NCBI GenBank assembly: GCA_016788525.1
Contig: JAEUPD010000135.1
Location: 1 to 42,977, forward strand
Direction of reading: 5' to 3'
Length of the DNA stretch: 42,977 bases
DNA from: Rubrivivax sp.
GTDB lineage: Bacteria > Pseudomonadota > Gammaproteobacteria > Burkholderiales > Burkholderiaceae_C
Shown: piece by piece, positions 17,488-25,163 of the stretch
Layout: every line of letters starts with the position of its first letter
How positions within the stretch are numbered: position 1 is the first letter of the stretch
Position numbers and translations under genes: made by a program
The notes under the pieces: model-generated
What the model was told of the DNA's origin: nothing
Databases searched by the model: none
What the model saw: the letters and a program-made list of their open reading frames with translations, nothing else

Positions 17488-17566
17488 CGGGCGGTCTGGT
17501 CGCCGCCCGCAGCGCAACCAAGCCGTTGCAGGCCGGTCAAGCGCACCTTCGCGGTGCCGCCTGCAA
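17488..17566 (+). promoter_or_regulatory. structured leader before rpmI, possible L20 autoregulation site
   Basis: The gap between infC and rpmI can fold into two hairpins. The first pairs CGGGCGG (17488-17494) with CCGCCCG (17503-17509). The second pairs TTGCAGGC (17526-17533) with GCCTGCAA (17559-17566) and encloses an inner stem GCACC/GGTGC (17543-17547 with 17553-17557). They end about 9 bases before the rpmI ribosome binding site AGAAGGAG. In E. coli, L20 represses rpmI-rplT by binding RNA in this same place. That the present fold is an L20 site is inference. Confidence 0.45.
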
Positions 17567-17587
17567 GGCAACCTAGAAGGAGCAGTC

Positions 17588-17791
17588 ATGCCCAAGATGA
17601 AGACCAAGAGCAGCGCGAAGAAGCGCTTCCGCGTGCGCCCCGGCGGCACCGTCAAGCGCGGGCAAGCCTACAAGCGCCACATCCTCACCAAGAAGAGCAC
17701 CACCCGCAAACGCCACCTGCGCGGCGCGGTGAACGTGCACGAAACCAACATGGGCCACATCGCGGCGATGCTGCCCTTCGCGGGCCTGTAG
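17588..17791 (+). CDS. rpmI: 50S ribosomal protein L35
   Basis: L35 of 67 residues, close to the standard 65. It is basic throughout, with the family start [16 protein letters not shown] and the block [16 protein letters not shown]. It is a small protein of the large ribosomal subunit. The ATG has a strong binding site (AGAAGGAG, 7 bases away). It lies between infC and rplT as in most proteobacteria and is likely translated in step with rplT, 35 bases downstream. The leader before it is strongly structured and may mediate repression by L20. Confidence 0.98.
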   Translation: MPKMKTKSSAKKRFRVRPGGTVKRGQAYKRHILTKKSTTRKRHLRGAVNVHETNMGHIAAMLPFAGL

Positions 17792-17826
17792 CCCGCCACC
17801 ACCGACGAACACGAAGGAGCACATCC

Positions 17827-18183
17827 ATGCCTCGCGTCAAACGTGGTGTCACCGCCCACGCCCGCCACAAGAAGGTGCTGGCCCTGGCCAAGGGCTTCCG
17901 CGGCCGCCGCAAGAACGTCTTCCGCATCGCCAAAGAGGCGGTGATGAAGGCCGGCCAGTACGCCTACCGTGACCGGCGTACCCGCAAGCGCGTGTTCCGC
18001 CAGCTGTGGATCGCGCGCATCAACGCCGCCAGCCGCGAGCTCGGCGTGACCTACAGCAAGTTCATGGCCGGCCTGAAGAAGGCGCAGATCGACATCGACC
18101 GCAAGATGCTGGCCGAACTCGCCGTGAACGACCCGGCTGCCTTCGGCAGCATCGTGGCGAAGGTGAAGGCCCAGCTCGCTTGA
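17827..18183 (+). CDS. rplT: 50S ribosomal protein L20
   Basis: L20 of 118 residues, the standard length. It begins [18 protein letters not shown] and carries the block [17 protein letters not shown] and the C-terminal globular part ([18 protein letters not shown]). L20 binds 23S rRNA early in assembly of the large subunit, and in E. coli also represses its own operon through RNA upstream of rpmI. The ATG at 17827 has AAGGAG 8 bases upstream. The start upstream in the same frame is not used, because it overlaps rpmI and reads as low-complexity. An intrinsic terminator follows about 50 bases after the stop, before pheS. Confidence 0.98.
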   Translation: MPRVKRGVTAHARHKKVLALAKGFRGRRKNVFRIAKEAVMKAGQYAYRDRRTRKRVFRQLWIARINAASRELGVTYSKFMAGLKKAQIDIDRKMLAELAVNDPAAFGSIVAKVKAQLA

Positions 18184-18190
18184 GCCCCGC

Positions 18191-18260
18191 GGCCGCCTTC
18201 GCCTAGCAGCGGGCGGCCGGTTCGAGCAACGAAGGCCGTCACCTCGGGGCGGCCTTTTTT
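18191..18260 (+). terminator. intercistronic terminator / attenuator-like structure between rplT and pheS
   Basis: AAGGCCG (18232-18238) pairs with CGGCCTT (18250-18256), with an 11-base loop and six Ts to 18260: an intrinsic terminator inside the operon. Upstream, GGCCGCC (18191-18197) can pair with GGCGGCC (18212-18218). The latter can also pair with GGCCGTC (18234-18240, one G-U), which would break the terminator stem. This is a four-segment attenuator pattern like the one before E. coli pheS, but no Phe-rich leader frame is visible. The rplT stop codon (18181-18183) ends close to the first segment. Confidence 0.65.
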
Positions 18261-18302
18261 CATGCCCGACGAAACACCCCTGTCCCCGTCCAAGTGCGAT
18301 CC

Positions 18303-19358
18303 ATGAGTGACCTCGACACCCTGGTCAGCGCGGCGGCCGCCGAGTTCGGCGCCGCGCCCACACCTGCCGAACTCGAGAACGCGAAGGCGCGTTTCCTCGG
18401 CAGGGCCGGCCGTGTCACCGAACTGCTCAAGTCGCTGGCCAGCCTGCCGGTGGAGCAGAAGAAGGCCCGCGGTGCCGAGATCAACCAGATCAAGGCGCGC
18501 ATCGAACAGGCCTTGCAGGCGCGGCGCGAGGCGCTGGCCGAAGCCGAGCTGGAAGCGCAGCTGCGCGCCCAAGCGCTCGATGTCACCTTGCCCGGGCGCC
18601 AGCGCGGCATGGGTGGCCTGCACCCGGTGAGCCGCGTGCTCGAGCGCATCGAGGCGATCTTCGCCAGCATGGGCTTCGACGTCGCCGAAGGCCCCGAGAT
18701 CGAGACCGACTGGATGAGCTTCACGGCGTTGAACAACCCCGAGAACCACCCGGCGCGCTCGATGCAGGACACCTTCTACGTCGACATGAAGGATGCCGAA
18801 GGCCGCTGGCTGAACCTGCGCCCGCACACCAGCCCCATGCAGGTGCGATACGCGCGTGCGCACGCCGCGAAGTACGCCCCCCTGGAAGCGGCCGGCCAAG
18901 CGATGCCCGAGATCCGCGTCATCGCGCCGGGCCGCGTGTACCGCGTCGACAGCGACGCCACGCACTCGCCGATGTTCCACCAGGTCGAGGGCCTGTGGAT
19001 CGGCGAGAACGTCAGCTTCAAGGATCTGAAGGTCGTGTTCACCGGCTTCGTGCGCGAGTTCTTCGAGACCAGCGACTTCGACGTGCGCTTCCGCCCGAGC
19101 TTCTTCCCGTTCACCGAGCCGAGCGCCGAGATCGACATCCAGTTCCGCAGCGGCCCGCTGGCCGGGCGATGGCTCGAGGTGGCCGGCTCCGGGCAGGTGC
19201 ACCCCAACGTCGTGCGCAACTTCGGCCTCGACCCCGAGCACCACATCGGTTTCGCCTTCGGCATGGGAGGCGACCGCCTGGCGATGCTGCGCTACGGCAT
19301 CGACGACCTGCGGCTGATGTTCGATGGCGACCTGCGCCTGCTGTCGCAGTTCCGCTGA
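18303..19358 (+). CDS. pheS: phenylalanyl-tRNA synthetase alpha subunit
   Basis: PheRS alpha chain, 351 residues from the ATG at 18303; the E. coli protein has 327. The N-terminal coiled coil binds tRNA. The class II catalytic core follows, with motif 1 around [14 protein letters not shown], motif 2 around [11 protein letters not shown] and [19 protein letters not shown], and motif 3 [18 protein letters not shown]. The catalytic enzyme is alpha2beta2 with PheT. A GTG three codons upstream (18294) is in frame and cannot be excluded; neither start has a good binding site. A 14-codon frame (18262-18306) ends on the ATGA of pheS and might supply ribosomes by coupling, but I give that little weight. 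Confidence 0.97.
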   Translation: MSDLDTLVSAAAAEFGAAPTPAELENAKARFLGRAGRVTELLKSLASLPVEQKKARGAEINQIKARIEQALQARREALAEAELEAQLRAQALDVTLPGRQRGMGGLHPVSRVLERIEAIFASMGFDVAEGPEIETDWMSFTALNNPENHPARSMQDTFYVDMKDAEGRWLNLRPHTSPMQVRYARAHAAKYAPLEAAGQAMPEIRVIAPGRVYRVDSDATHSPMFHQVEGLWIGENVSFKDLKVVFTGFVREFFETSDFDVRFRPSFFPFTEPSAEIDIQFRSGPLAGRWLEVAGSGQVHPNVVRNFGLDPEHHIGFAFGMGGDRLAMLRYGIDDLRLMFDGDLRLLSQFR

Positions 19359-19384
19359 GCTGAATTCGAGTTCGAGACGAGACG

Positions 19385-21808
19385 ATGCAATTCCCGGAGT
19401 CCTGGCTGCGCGAGTTCTGCAACCCGCCGCTGTCGACCCAGCAACTGGCCGAGCTGCTCACGATGAGCGGCATGGAGGTCGAGGAGCTGCGCCCGGTGGC
19501 GCCGCCGTTCTCTGGCGTCGTGGTGGCCGAGATCGTCGAGGCCGTGCCGCACGCGCAGGCCGACCGCCTGCGCGTGTGCCAGGTCAGCGTCGGCACCGGT
19601 GAGCTGCTGCAGGTGGTGTGCGGTGCACCCAACGCCCGCGTGGGCCTGCGCGCGCCGCTGGCCAAGGTGGGTGCGCAGTTGCCGCCGCCGGCCGGCAACG
19701 CCGACGCTGAGCCCATCAACATCGGCGTGGGCAAGCTGCGCGGCGTGGAGAGCCACGGCATGCTCTGCTCCGCGAAGGAACTCGGCATCGCCGACGACCA
19801 CGGCGGCCTGCTCGAGCTGGATGCCGATGCGCCGCTGGGTCGCCCGCTGCGCGAACAGCTGCAGCTCGACGACACGATCTTCACGCTCAAGCTCACGCCC
19901 AATCTTGCGCACCTGCTCAGCGTGTATGGCATCGCGCGCGAGGTGGCCGCCTTGACCGGCGCGCCGCTGCTCACGCCGCCGATCGAGCCGGTGAAGCCGG
20001 CGCACGACCAGCGCCTGCCCGTGCAGGTGCAGGCGTCGGACCTGTGCGGCCGCTTCTCCGGCCGCATCGTGCGCGGCGTGGACACCCGGGCCCGGACCCC
20101 CGACTGGATGGTGCAGCGCCTGGCGCGCTGCGGGCAGCGCAGCGTGACGGCGCTCGTGGACATCTCCAACTACGTGATGTTCGAGTACGGGCGGCCTTCG
20201 CACATCTTCGACCTGGACAAGATCCACGACCGTCTCGAGGTGCGCTGGGGGCGCCAGGGTGAGGCGCTCGAGCTGCTCAACGGCAACACCGTCGAGGTCG
20301 ACGCGACGGTGGGCGTCATCGCCGACGCGAAGGCCGTCGAGTCGCTGGCCGGCATCATGGGCGGCCAGGCCACGGCGGTCTCGGACGACACGCGAAACAT
20401 CTACATCGAGGCCGCCTTCTGGTGGCCCGAAGCCGTGCAGGGCCGCTCGCGCCGCTACAACTTCAGCACCGACGCCGGCCACCGATTCGAACGCGGCGTG
20501 GACCCGGCGCAGACGGTCGAGCACATCGAGCACATCACGCGGCTGGTGCAGCGGGTCTGCGGCGGCCAGGCCGGCCCGATGGACGACCAGATCAGCGGGC
20601 TGCCGCAGCGCCAGCCGGTGTCGATGCGCGTGGCCCGCGCGGCCAAAGTCATCGGCCTGCCGGTGACGCAGGCGCAGTGCGCCGATGTCTTCCGCCGCTT
20701 GGGCCTGGTGTTCACCGAAGAGCCCGGCCTGCTGCGGGTCACCCCCCCCAGCTGGCGCTTTGACCTGTCGATCGAAGAAGACCTGATCGAGGAGGTGATC
20801 CGCGTCGTCGGCTACGACAAGCTCCCGGCCACCGACCCGCAGGCGCCGGTGGCGCCGCAGGTGCGCCCCGAAGCGCGCCGCAGCGGCCATGCCTTGCGCC
20901 ACCGCATGGCCGACCTGGGCTACCAGGAGGCCATCAGCTACAGCTTCGTCGAGGAACGCTGGGAGCGCGAACTGGCCGGCAACGCCGATCCGATCAAGGT
21001 GCTCAACCCGATCGCCGCGCCGCTGGCGGTGATGCGCTCCAGCCTTGTCGGTAGCCTGGTCGGCGCATTGCGCCACAACCTCTCGCGCAAGGCGACGCGG
21101 GTTCGCCTGTTCGAGGTGGGCCGCGTCTACCGGCGCGATGCCGCGGCGCGCGACGATGAGCTGAACGTCGCGGGCGTCGCTCAGCCGGCGCGCATCGCGG
21201 CGCTGGCCTACGGCCCGGCCGAGCCTGCGCAGTGGGGTGCCCACGAGCGCGGAACGGACTATTTCGACATCAAGGGTGACCTGGAGGCGCTGCTGGCCCC
21301 ACGCAGCGCGTTCTTCGAACCTACACGCCACCCGGCGCTGCACCCCGGCCGGTGCGCGCGGGTGTTGCTTGATGGGGTGGATGTTGGCGTGGTGGGCGAG
21401 TTGCACCCGCGCTGGCGCCAGGCGTACGAGTTGCCGCAAGCGCCGCTGCTGTTCGAGCTCGATCTGGCTGCAGTTCAGGCTGGAGCCGCGCCGTCATACG
21501 AGCCCGTGTCGAAGCAGCAGCCGGTCTGGCGCGACCTGGCCCTGGTGGTGGCTGAAGGCGCCTCCCACGAGGCGCTGATGGCTTGCTTGCTGGCCGACCC
21601 TCGGGGGCTGATTCGCTCGGCCACGCTGTTTGACCTCTACCGCCCGGGCACCGCGGGCGGTTCCCTGGCGGCCGGGGAGCGCAGCCTGGCCTACCGCCTG
21701 GAGCTGCGCGATGATGCAGCGACGCTGACCGACGAGCGCATCGACGCGGCGGTGGGCGCGGCGGTGGCGCGGGCTGCGGCTGCCTTCGCCGCCCGGCTGC
21801 GCACCTGA
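19385..21808 (+). CDS. pheT: phenylalanyl-tRNA synthetase beta subunit
   Basis: PheRS beta chain, 807 residues, normal for the bacterial form (about 795). It begins [21 protein letters not shown]. The OB-fold tRNA-binding domain lies at about 40-150 ([22 protein letters not shown]), then the B3/B4 editing domain (around 210-390), the B5 domain, the catalytic-like B6/B7 region and the C-terminal ferredoxin-fold anticodon-binding domain ([15 protein letters not shown] to LEL). It contributes tRNA binding and hydrolysis of mischarged Tyr-tRNA(Phe). The gene follows pheS after 26 bases without a strong ribosome binding site, so it is probably translated by coupling. Confidence 0.97.
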   Translation: MQFPESWLREFCNPPLSTQQLAELLTMSGMEVEELRPVAPPFSGVVVAEIVEAVPHAQADRLRVCQVSVGTGELLQVVCGAPNARVGLRAPLAKVGAQLPPPAGNADAEPINIGVGKLRGVESHGMLCSAKELGIADDHGGLLELDADAPLGRPLREQLQLDDTIFTLKLTPNLAHLLSVYGIAREVAALTGAPLLTPPIEPVKPAHDQRLPVQVQASDLCGRFSGRIVRGVDTRARTPDWMVQRLARCGQRSVTALVDISNYVMFEYGRPSHIFDLDKIHDRLEVRWGRQGEALELLNGNTVEVDATVGVIADAKAVESLAGIMGGQATAVSDDTRNIYIEAAFWWPEAVQGRSRRYNFSTDAGHRFERGVDPAQTVEHIEHITRLVQRVCGGQAGPMDDQISGLPQRQPVSMRVARAAKVIGLPVTQAQCADVFRRLGLVFTEEPGLLRVTPPSWRFDLSIEEDLIEEVIRVVGYDKLPATDPQAPVAPQVRPEARRSGHALRHRMADLGYQEAISYSFVEERWERELAGNADPIKVLNPIAAPLAVMRSSLVGSLVGALRHNLSRKATRVRLFEVGRVYRRDAAARDDELNVAGVAQPARIAALAYGPAEPAQWGAHERGTDYFDIKGDLEALLAPRSAFFEPTRHPALHPGRCARVLLDGVDVGVVGELHPRWRQAYELPQAPLLFELDLAAVQAGAAPSYEPVSKQQPVWRDLALVVAEGASHEALMACLLADPRGLIRSATLFDLYRPGTAGGSLAAGERSLAYRLELRDDAATLTDERIDAAVGAAVARAAAAFAARLRT

Positions 21809-21851
21809 ACGCCCGCAACCCCGCGCCGCACGCCACGAGGGAGACCGAAAC

Positions 21852-22250
21852 ATGGCCGAGGACACCACGAAGGGCACTGATCCCGCCGCTGCCGCACCGG
21901 CGGCAGCGCGCAAACCGGCGCTGCTGCCCACGCTCGAGACGCCCACCCTGACCAAGGCCGAGCTGGCCGAGCTGCTGTTCGACCGCCTGGGCCTGAACAA
22001 GCGTGAGAGCAAGGACATGGTCGAGGCCTTCTTCGACCTCGTGCATGCCACGCTCGTGGCCGGCCAGGACGTGAAGCTGTCGGGCTTTGGCAACTTCAAC
22101 ATCCGGCGCAAGGCGCCGCGCCCCGGCCGCAACCCGCGCACCGGCGAATCGATCCCGATCAAGGCCCGCAACGTGGTGACTTTTCACGCCAGTCACAAAC
22201 TGAAAGGCATCGTGCAGGGCGACACCCCCCTAGAAGCTGAGTTCGAGTAG
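21852..22250 (+). CDS. ihfA: integration host factor alpha subunit, N-terminally extended
   Basis: IHF-alpha of 132 residues. The HU/IHF core ([18 protein letters not shown] to [13 protein letters not shown]) matches the roughly 95-residue standard. It has the DNA-intercalating arm ([17 protein letters not shown]) with the proline, and [16 protein letters not shown]. About 35 residues at the N-terminus ([19 protein letters not shown]...) precede the core; they are Ala/Pro-rich and probably unstructured. The ATG at 21852 has GAGGGAGA upstream, which supports the long form. IHF bends DNA in recombination and gene control. Placement after pheT is as in E. coli. Confidence 0.95.
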   Translation: MAEDTTKGTDPAAAAPAAARKPALLPTLETPTLTKAELAELLFDRLGLNKRESKDMVEAFFDLVHATLVAGQDVKLSGFGNFNIRRKAPRPGRNPRTGESIPIKARNVVTFHASHKLKGIVQGDTPLEAEFE

Positions 22251-22285
22251 AGTCTGAGCTTTCCCGTTGGATCCCATTGATTTCA

Positions 22286-22681
22286 ATGGAGAAAGCGCTC
22301 CCAGCCATTCCCGCCAAGCGCTACTTCACCATCGGTGAGGTCAGCGAGCTGTGCGGCGTGAAGCCGTACGTGCTGCGCTATTGGGAGCAGGAGTTCGCGC
22401 AGCTCAAGCCCATGAAGCGCCGCGGCAATCGGCGCTACTACCAGCACCACGAGGTGCTGCTCGTGCGCCGCATCCGCGAGCTTCTCTACGACCAGGGCTT
22501 CACGATCGTCGGTGCGCGCAACCGCCTGGCCGATGCAGCGCTGCTCGATCGCAGCGCCGCCGTGGCTTCGGTCGAGGTGCCGCTGGTGCTGCCGGAAGAG
22601 GTTTCCGACGATGGCGCGGAGTTCGATCTACAGCGGCTGCGCAGCGAGTTGCAGTCCATCCGCGATCTGCTCGAGCCCTGA
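22286..22681 (+). CDS. MerR-family transcriptional regulator
   Basis: A 131-residue MerR-type DNA-binding protein, from the ATG at 22286; a TTG three codons earlier is also in frame. The winged helix is [26 protein letters not shown] followed by [21 protein letters not shown]. The C-terminal part is short, with an alternating acidic/Leu pattern ([18 protein letters not shown]) that could form a dimerisation coiled coil. There is no metal-binding cysteine cluster, so it is not a metal-sensing MerR. It lies 35 bases after ihfA and is the usual partner of ihfA in Burkholderiales. Target genes are unknown. Confidence 0.9.
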   Translation: MEKALPAIPAKRYFTIGEVSELCGVKPYVLRYWEQEFAQLKPMKRRGNRRYYQHHEVLLVRRIRELLYDQGFTIVGARNRLADAALLDRSAAVASVEVPLVLPEEVSDDGAEFDLQRLRSELQSIRDLLEP

Positions 22682-22805
22682 AGGCGCTCGCCCAGAGCGG
22701 GTGGCCGCTGCACGGCCGAACGGACCGGGGCTGCGATCGTCGCAGCGTGCCGGCATCGCAGGGCCAAGGAAGGCTTCGTCCGAGGGGCGCGCTTGACCGG
22801 GGCCG

Positions 22806-22811
22806 TATAAT
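22806..22811 (+). promoter_or_regulatory. -10 box of tRNA-Pro
   Basis: A perfect TATAAT stands 12 bases before the tRNA start. TTGACC (22793-22798) looks like a -35 box but is only 7 bases away, far too close, so the true -35 is weak or unseen. Confidence 0.6.
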
Positions 22812-22823
22812 GCATCGCTTCGT

Positions 22824-22900
22824 CGGGGTGTAGCGCAGCCTGGTAGCGCACTTGCATGGGGTGCAAGGGGTCGCGAGTTCGAATCCCGCCACCCCGACCA
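22824..22900 (+). tRNA. tRNA-Pro(GGG)
   Basis: A 77-base tRNA with encoded CCA. The acceptor stem is CGGGGTG paired with CACCCCG. The D-arm holds AGCGCAGCCTGGTAGCG. The anticodon stem is CTTGC/GCAAG with loop ATGGGGT, so the anticodon is GGG, reading proline codons CCC and CCT. The T-loop is TTCGAAT. The proline-specific C1-G72 pair is present. Confidence 0.97.
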
Positions 22901-22908
22901 TCGGTATC

Positions 22909-22941
22909 AACGGGTCAGCTCTCGCAAGGGGCTGACCCGTT
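22909..22941 (+). terminator. terminator-like hairpin after tRNA-Pro
   Basis: AACGGGTCAGC (22909-22919) pairs perfectly with GCTGACCCGTT (22931-22941), 11 bp with an 11-base loop. It lies 9 bases after the tRNA. The downstream CGGCCTTGTTG is only moderately T-rich, so efficiency is uncertain, but the position suits the tRNA 3' end. Confidence 0.65.
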
Positions 22942-22950
22942 CGGCCTTGT

Positions 22951-23010
22951 TGGGCTTCTACCTGGGCTTCTACCTGGGCTTCTACCTGGGCTTCTACCTG
23001 GGCTTCTACC
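22951..23010. repeat. five perfect tandem copies of a 12-bp unit
   Basis: TGGGCTTCTACC is repeated five times without a mismatch. It lies between tRNA-Pro and the convergent CBS-domain gene and covers the last codons of that gene: on the minus strand every unit carries a TAG in the CBS-gene frame. On the plus strand the frame is open and would read LGFY repeats. The perfect copies suggest recent slippage expansion. Confidence 0.95.
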
Positions 23011-23536
23011 CGATCGGCCCCTCGCCCTTCCAGCCTGCGGTGCCCATCGCCGGCACGCGCAGCACCGGTCGTGCCGGCGGCGCGAGTGTGTCGCGCCTTG
23101 CGGCCTCGCGCTCAGTGCCCTGGCGCATGACAGCCGCCAGCCCGGCCAGCGGCGCCGCCAGCGCTGGCAGGAGGTCATCCAGCGACAGCAGGCCGACCAG
23201 GTGGCCCGCTTCGTCGTGCACCAGCAGCCGTCTCACGCCCACGGCCTCCATCGCGCGCACCGCATGCTCGACACCGGCACGCGCGTCGACGCCCACCGGC
23301 GGACCGGACACGAGCCTGGACACGGGCACCCGCGAGGCGTCGCCGCCGCGGGCCAGCACTTCGATCGCCAGGTCGCGGTCGGTCACGATGCCGCTGACGC
23401 GCACACCTTCGGCCTTCTCCTCGGTGACCACGATGGCGCCGACATGGTGGTCACGCATCAGTTGTGCCGCGCGTTGCAACGACTCGCGCCCGTCGAGGCT
23501 GACGATGTGGCGCGAGCAGAGGGATTCGGCGTTCAT
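23006..23536 (-). CDS. two-CBS-domain protein
   Basis: A 176-residue protein made of a tandem pair of CBS motifs: residues about 8-60 (IVSLDGRESLQRAAQLM with VSGIVTDRDLAIE) and about 75-130 (VGVDARAGVEHAVRAMEAVGVRRLLVHDE with LVGLLSLDDLL). CBS pairs bind adenosine ligands and usually act as sensors. No catalytic domain is attached; the C-terminal tail of about 45 residues is low-complexity. A very strong binding site, AAGGAGGT, stands before the ATG. The stop codon falls inside the 12-bp tandem repeat. It is a single gene, with tRNA-Pro converging on one side and a 292-base gap upstream. Confidence 0.88.
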   Translation of the reverse strand: MNAESLCSRHIVSLDGRESLQRAAQLMRDHHVGAIVVTEEKAEGVRVSGIVTDRDLAIEVLARGGDASRVPVSRLVSGPPVGVDARAGVEHAVRAMEAVGVRRLLVHDEAGHLVGLLSLDDLLPALAAPLAGLAAVMRQGTEREAARRDTLAPPARPVLRVPAMGTAGWKGEGPIG

Positions 23537-23828
23537 GTGACCTCCTTGCCGCAGTCGGCTCGATGCCGGCAGAACCGGCTGGCTTGATGCCCGCTACCCG
23601 GTCATGCGGCCGCATGCTGAACGCCGGCGCACCGGCTGGGATTGAGTCGGCGCAAGCGAAAGCCGCGGTGCCTGCGAAGGCGTCGCCGAGTTCACGTGCG
23701 AGGGGGTGAGAAACGAGGCGCAACGAAGCGCCGTCGGCCTCGGTGCCCAGGGCATGGTGGTCGGTGGACGCGGCCGTGGTTGCATGCCCGGCGCTGGTGC
23801 TTCCGCCCGCGCGCGGTGTGGCCGCGGC
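23537..23828. other. intergenic region without clear features
   Basis: These 292 bases between the CBS gene and the end of the periplasmic adaptor gene hold no gene I can support. They should include the CBS-gene promoter and the transcription stop of the ABC operon, but no -35/-10 pair or T-tailed hairpin is visible. Confidence 0.5.
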
Positions 23829-25124
23829 TCATACCCGCCGCTCGCGCACGCGCACGCCATCGCGCACGGTGGCGTTCGGGTAGACGATGACACGGGCGCC
23901 GTCGGCCAGACCGCCAGCGACCCAGGCCATGCTGCCGTTGCGCGCTCGCAGGTGCACCCGCGTCAGCCGCGCGCGGCCGTCGGCGATGACGAAGGTGGCC
24001 ATCGCGGTGCCGGCGGCGCTGCCGGCACCACCGATGGCCGCTGCGCCACCCGCTGCGCCATCGGCGGTCTTCGCCAGCGCCTCGGGCAGCGGAAACACCG
24101 CGCTGGCCGGCACCTGCAGCGCACGCTCCTCGGCCAGCACGACCAGCCGCACGCCGACGCGGTAGCCGTCGCCCAGCGCCCGCCACTGTTCGCGCGGGCT
24201 CGCCAGTTCGATCAGCACATTGACGCGCTGCTCTTCCACGCCCAGTGCCGAGACCTTGGTGAACGCGGCCGGCTCGATGCGCCGCACGCGCCCTTCAAGC
24301 ACGCCCAGGCCGCCCCAGCGCTCGATGCGCACGCGGGTGCCGGCGGCCACCCGCAACGCGTCGGTGGTGAGCAACTCGGCCAGCACCTCCAGGCGCGCCA
24401 GGTCGCCCAGCTCGACCAGCGGCGCGCCGGCGTTGACCGTGGCCTCGCTCGGTTGAACCACGCGCAGCACCTGTCCAGCCACCGGCGCGCGCACGGCGAA
24501 GCCGCGTGCCGTGGCGGCGGCCCCTGGCGTACCCGCCCCGGCGGCTGGTTGCCGCAGTGCCGTCAGCACCGCGCGCGCCTGTTCCAGCTCGTGCTCGGCG
24601 ACGTGGCGCTCCTGCACCGCGGTGTCGTGCTCCTTCTGCGCCGCCTCCTGCGCCAGCCGATCGGCATCGAGCTTGGTCGGCGCGACGAAGCCGTCACGCG
24701 CCAGCTTCTCGCTGCGCTGCAGTTCCACGCGCGCCTGCTCGATGCCCACGCGCGCTCGCTCGATGCGCACGCCGGCGCGCGCCAACGCGGCTTCGGCGGT
24801 GCCGACGCGCGCCTGCGCCTCGCGCACGCTGCGCTCGTCGAGCATCGGCGCCAGCGCCGGCGTCAGCGTGGCCAGCAGGTCGCCGGCGGCCACCGCATCG
24901 CCTTCACGCAGCGTGATGCGCGCCAGCCGCCCGGCCAGCGGCGCCGAGACGACGTAGCGGTCGGGCAGACGCGTGCGGCCGTCCTCGTCCACCGTCAGCT
25001 CGAAGCGGCCGACGGCGGCGCGGGCCGCCTCCACCTCGATCGGCCGCGGCGCGAACGCCCAGGCCAGCAGCGCGATGGCGGCGGCCGCGGCAGCGGCCGT
25101 CCACAGCAGGGTGCGTCGTTGCAT
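23829..25124 (-). CDS. periplasmic adaptor (HlyD/MacA-like) of an ABC export system
   Basis: A 431-residue membrane fusion protein. It has an N-terminal membrane anchor (residues 5-26), a first biotinyl-lipoyl half (YVVSAPLAGRLARITLREGDAV), a long alpha-helical hairpin (about 90-190), a second lipoyl half (GFAVRAPVAGQVLRVVQPSEATV) and beta-barrel domains. A Gly/Ala-rich insert (AGGAAAIGGAGSAAGTA) lies near residue 375. Such adaptors link an inner-membrane transporter to the outer membrane. It is last in an operon with a regulator, an ABC ATPase and a permease, 39 bases after the permease stop. GGAG precedes the ATG. Substrate unknown. Confidence 0.88.
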   Translation of the reverse strand: MQRRTLLWTAAAAAAAIALLAWAFAPRPIEVEAARAAVGRFELTVDEDGRTRLPDRYVVSAPLAGRLARITLREGDAVAAGDLLATLTPALAPMLDERSVREAQARVGTAEAALARAGVRIERARVGIEQARVELQRSEKLARDGFVAPTKLDADRLAQEAAQKEHDTAVQERHVAEHELEQARAVLTALRQPAAGAGTPGAAATARGFAVRAPVAGQVLRVVQPSEATVNAGAPLVELGDLARLEVLAELLTTDALRVAAGTRVRIERWGGLGVLEGRVRRIEPAAFTKVSALGVEEQRVNVLIELASPREQWRALGDGYRVGVRLVVLAEERALQVPASAVFPLPEALAKTADGAAGGAAAIGGAGSAAGTAMATFVIADGRARLTRVHLRARNGSMAWVAGGLADGARVIVYPNATVRDGVRVRERRV

Positions 25125-25163
25125 GTTGTTCTCCGCTCGTTCGTTCGCACTTTCGTTCGGGCG

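Noticed and set aside
14872..17655. A 927-codon open frame antisense to thrS and infC
   Set aside because: Shadow of conserved genes; composition is that of reverse-complement GC-rich coding DNA.
18262..18306. A 14-codon frame after the terminator ending on the pheS ATGA
   Set aside because: No ribosome binding site and no Phe codons, so it is not a pheM equivalent; coupling remains possible but unsupported.
22793..22798. TTGACC as the -35 box of tRNA-Pro
   Set aside because: Only 7 bases from the TATAAT, far from the 16-18 required.
22951..23010. CRISPR array
   Set aside because: The 12-bp units are contiguous with no spacers, and no cas gene is near.
22947..23540. A + strand frame encoding LGFY repeats across the 12-bp tandem repeat
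   Set aside because: The rest of the frame is the reverse of the CBS gene and has Arg/Ser-rich shadow composition.
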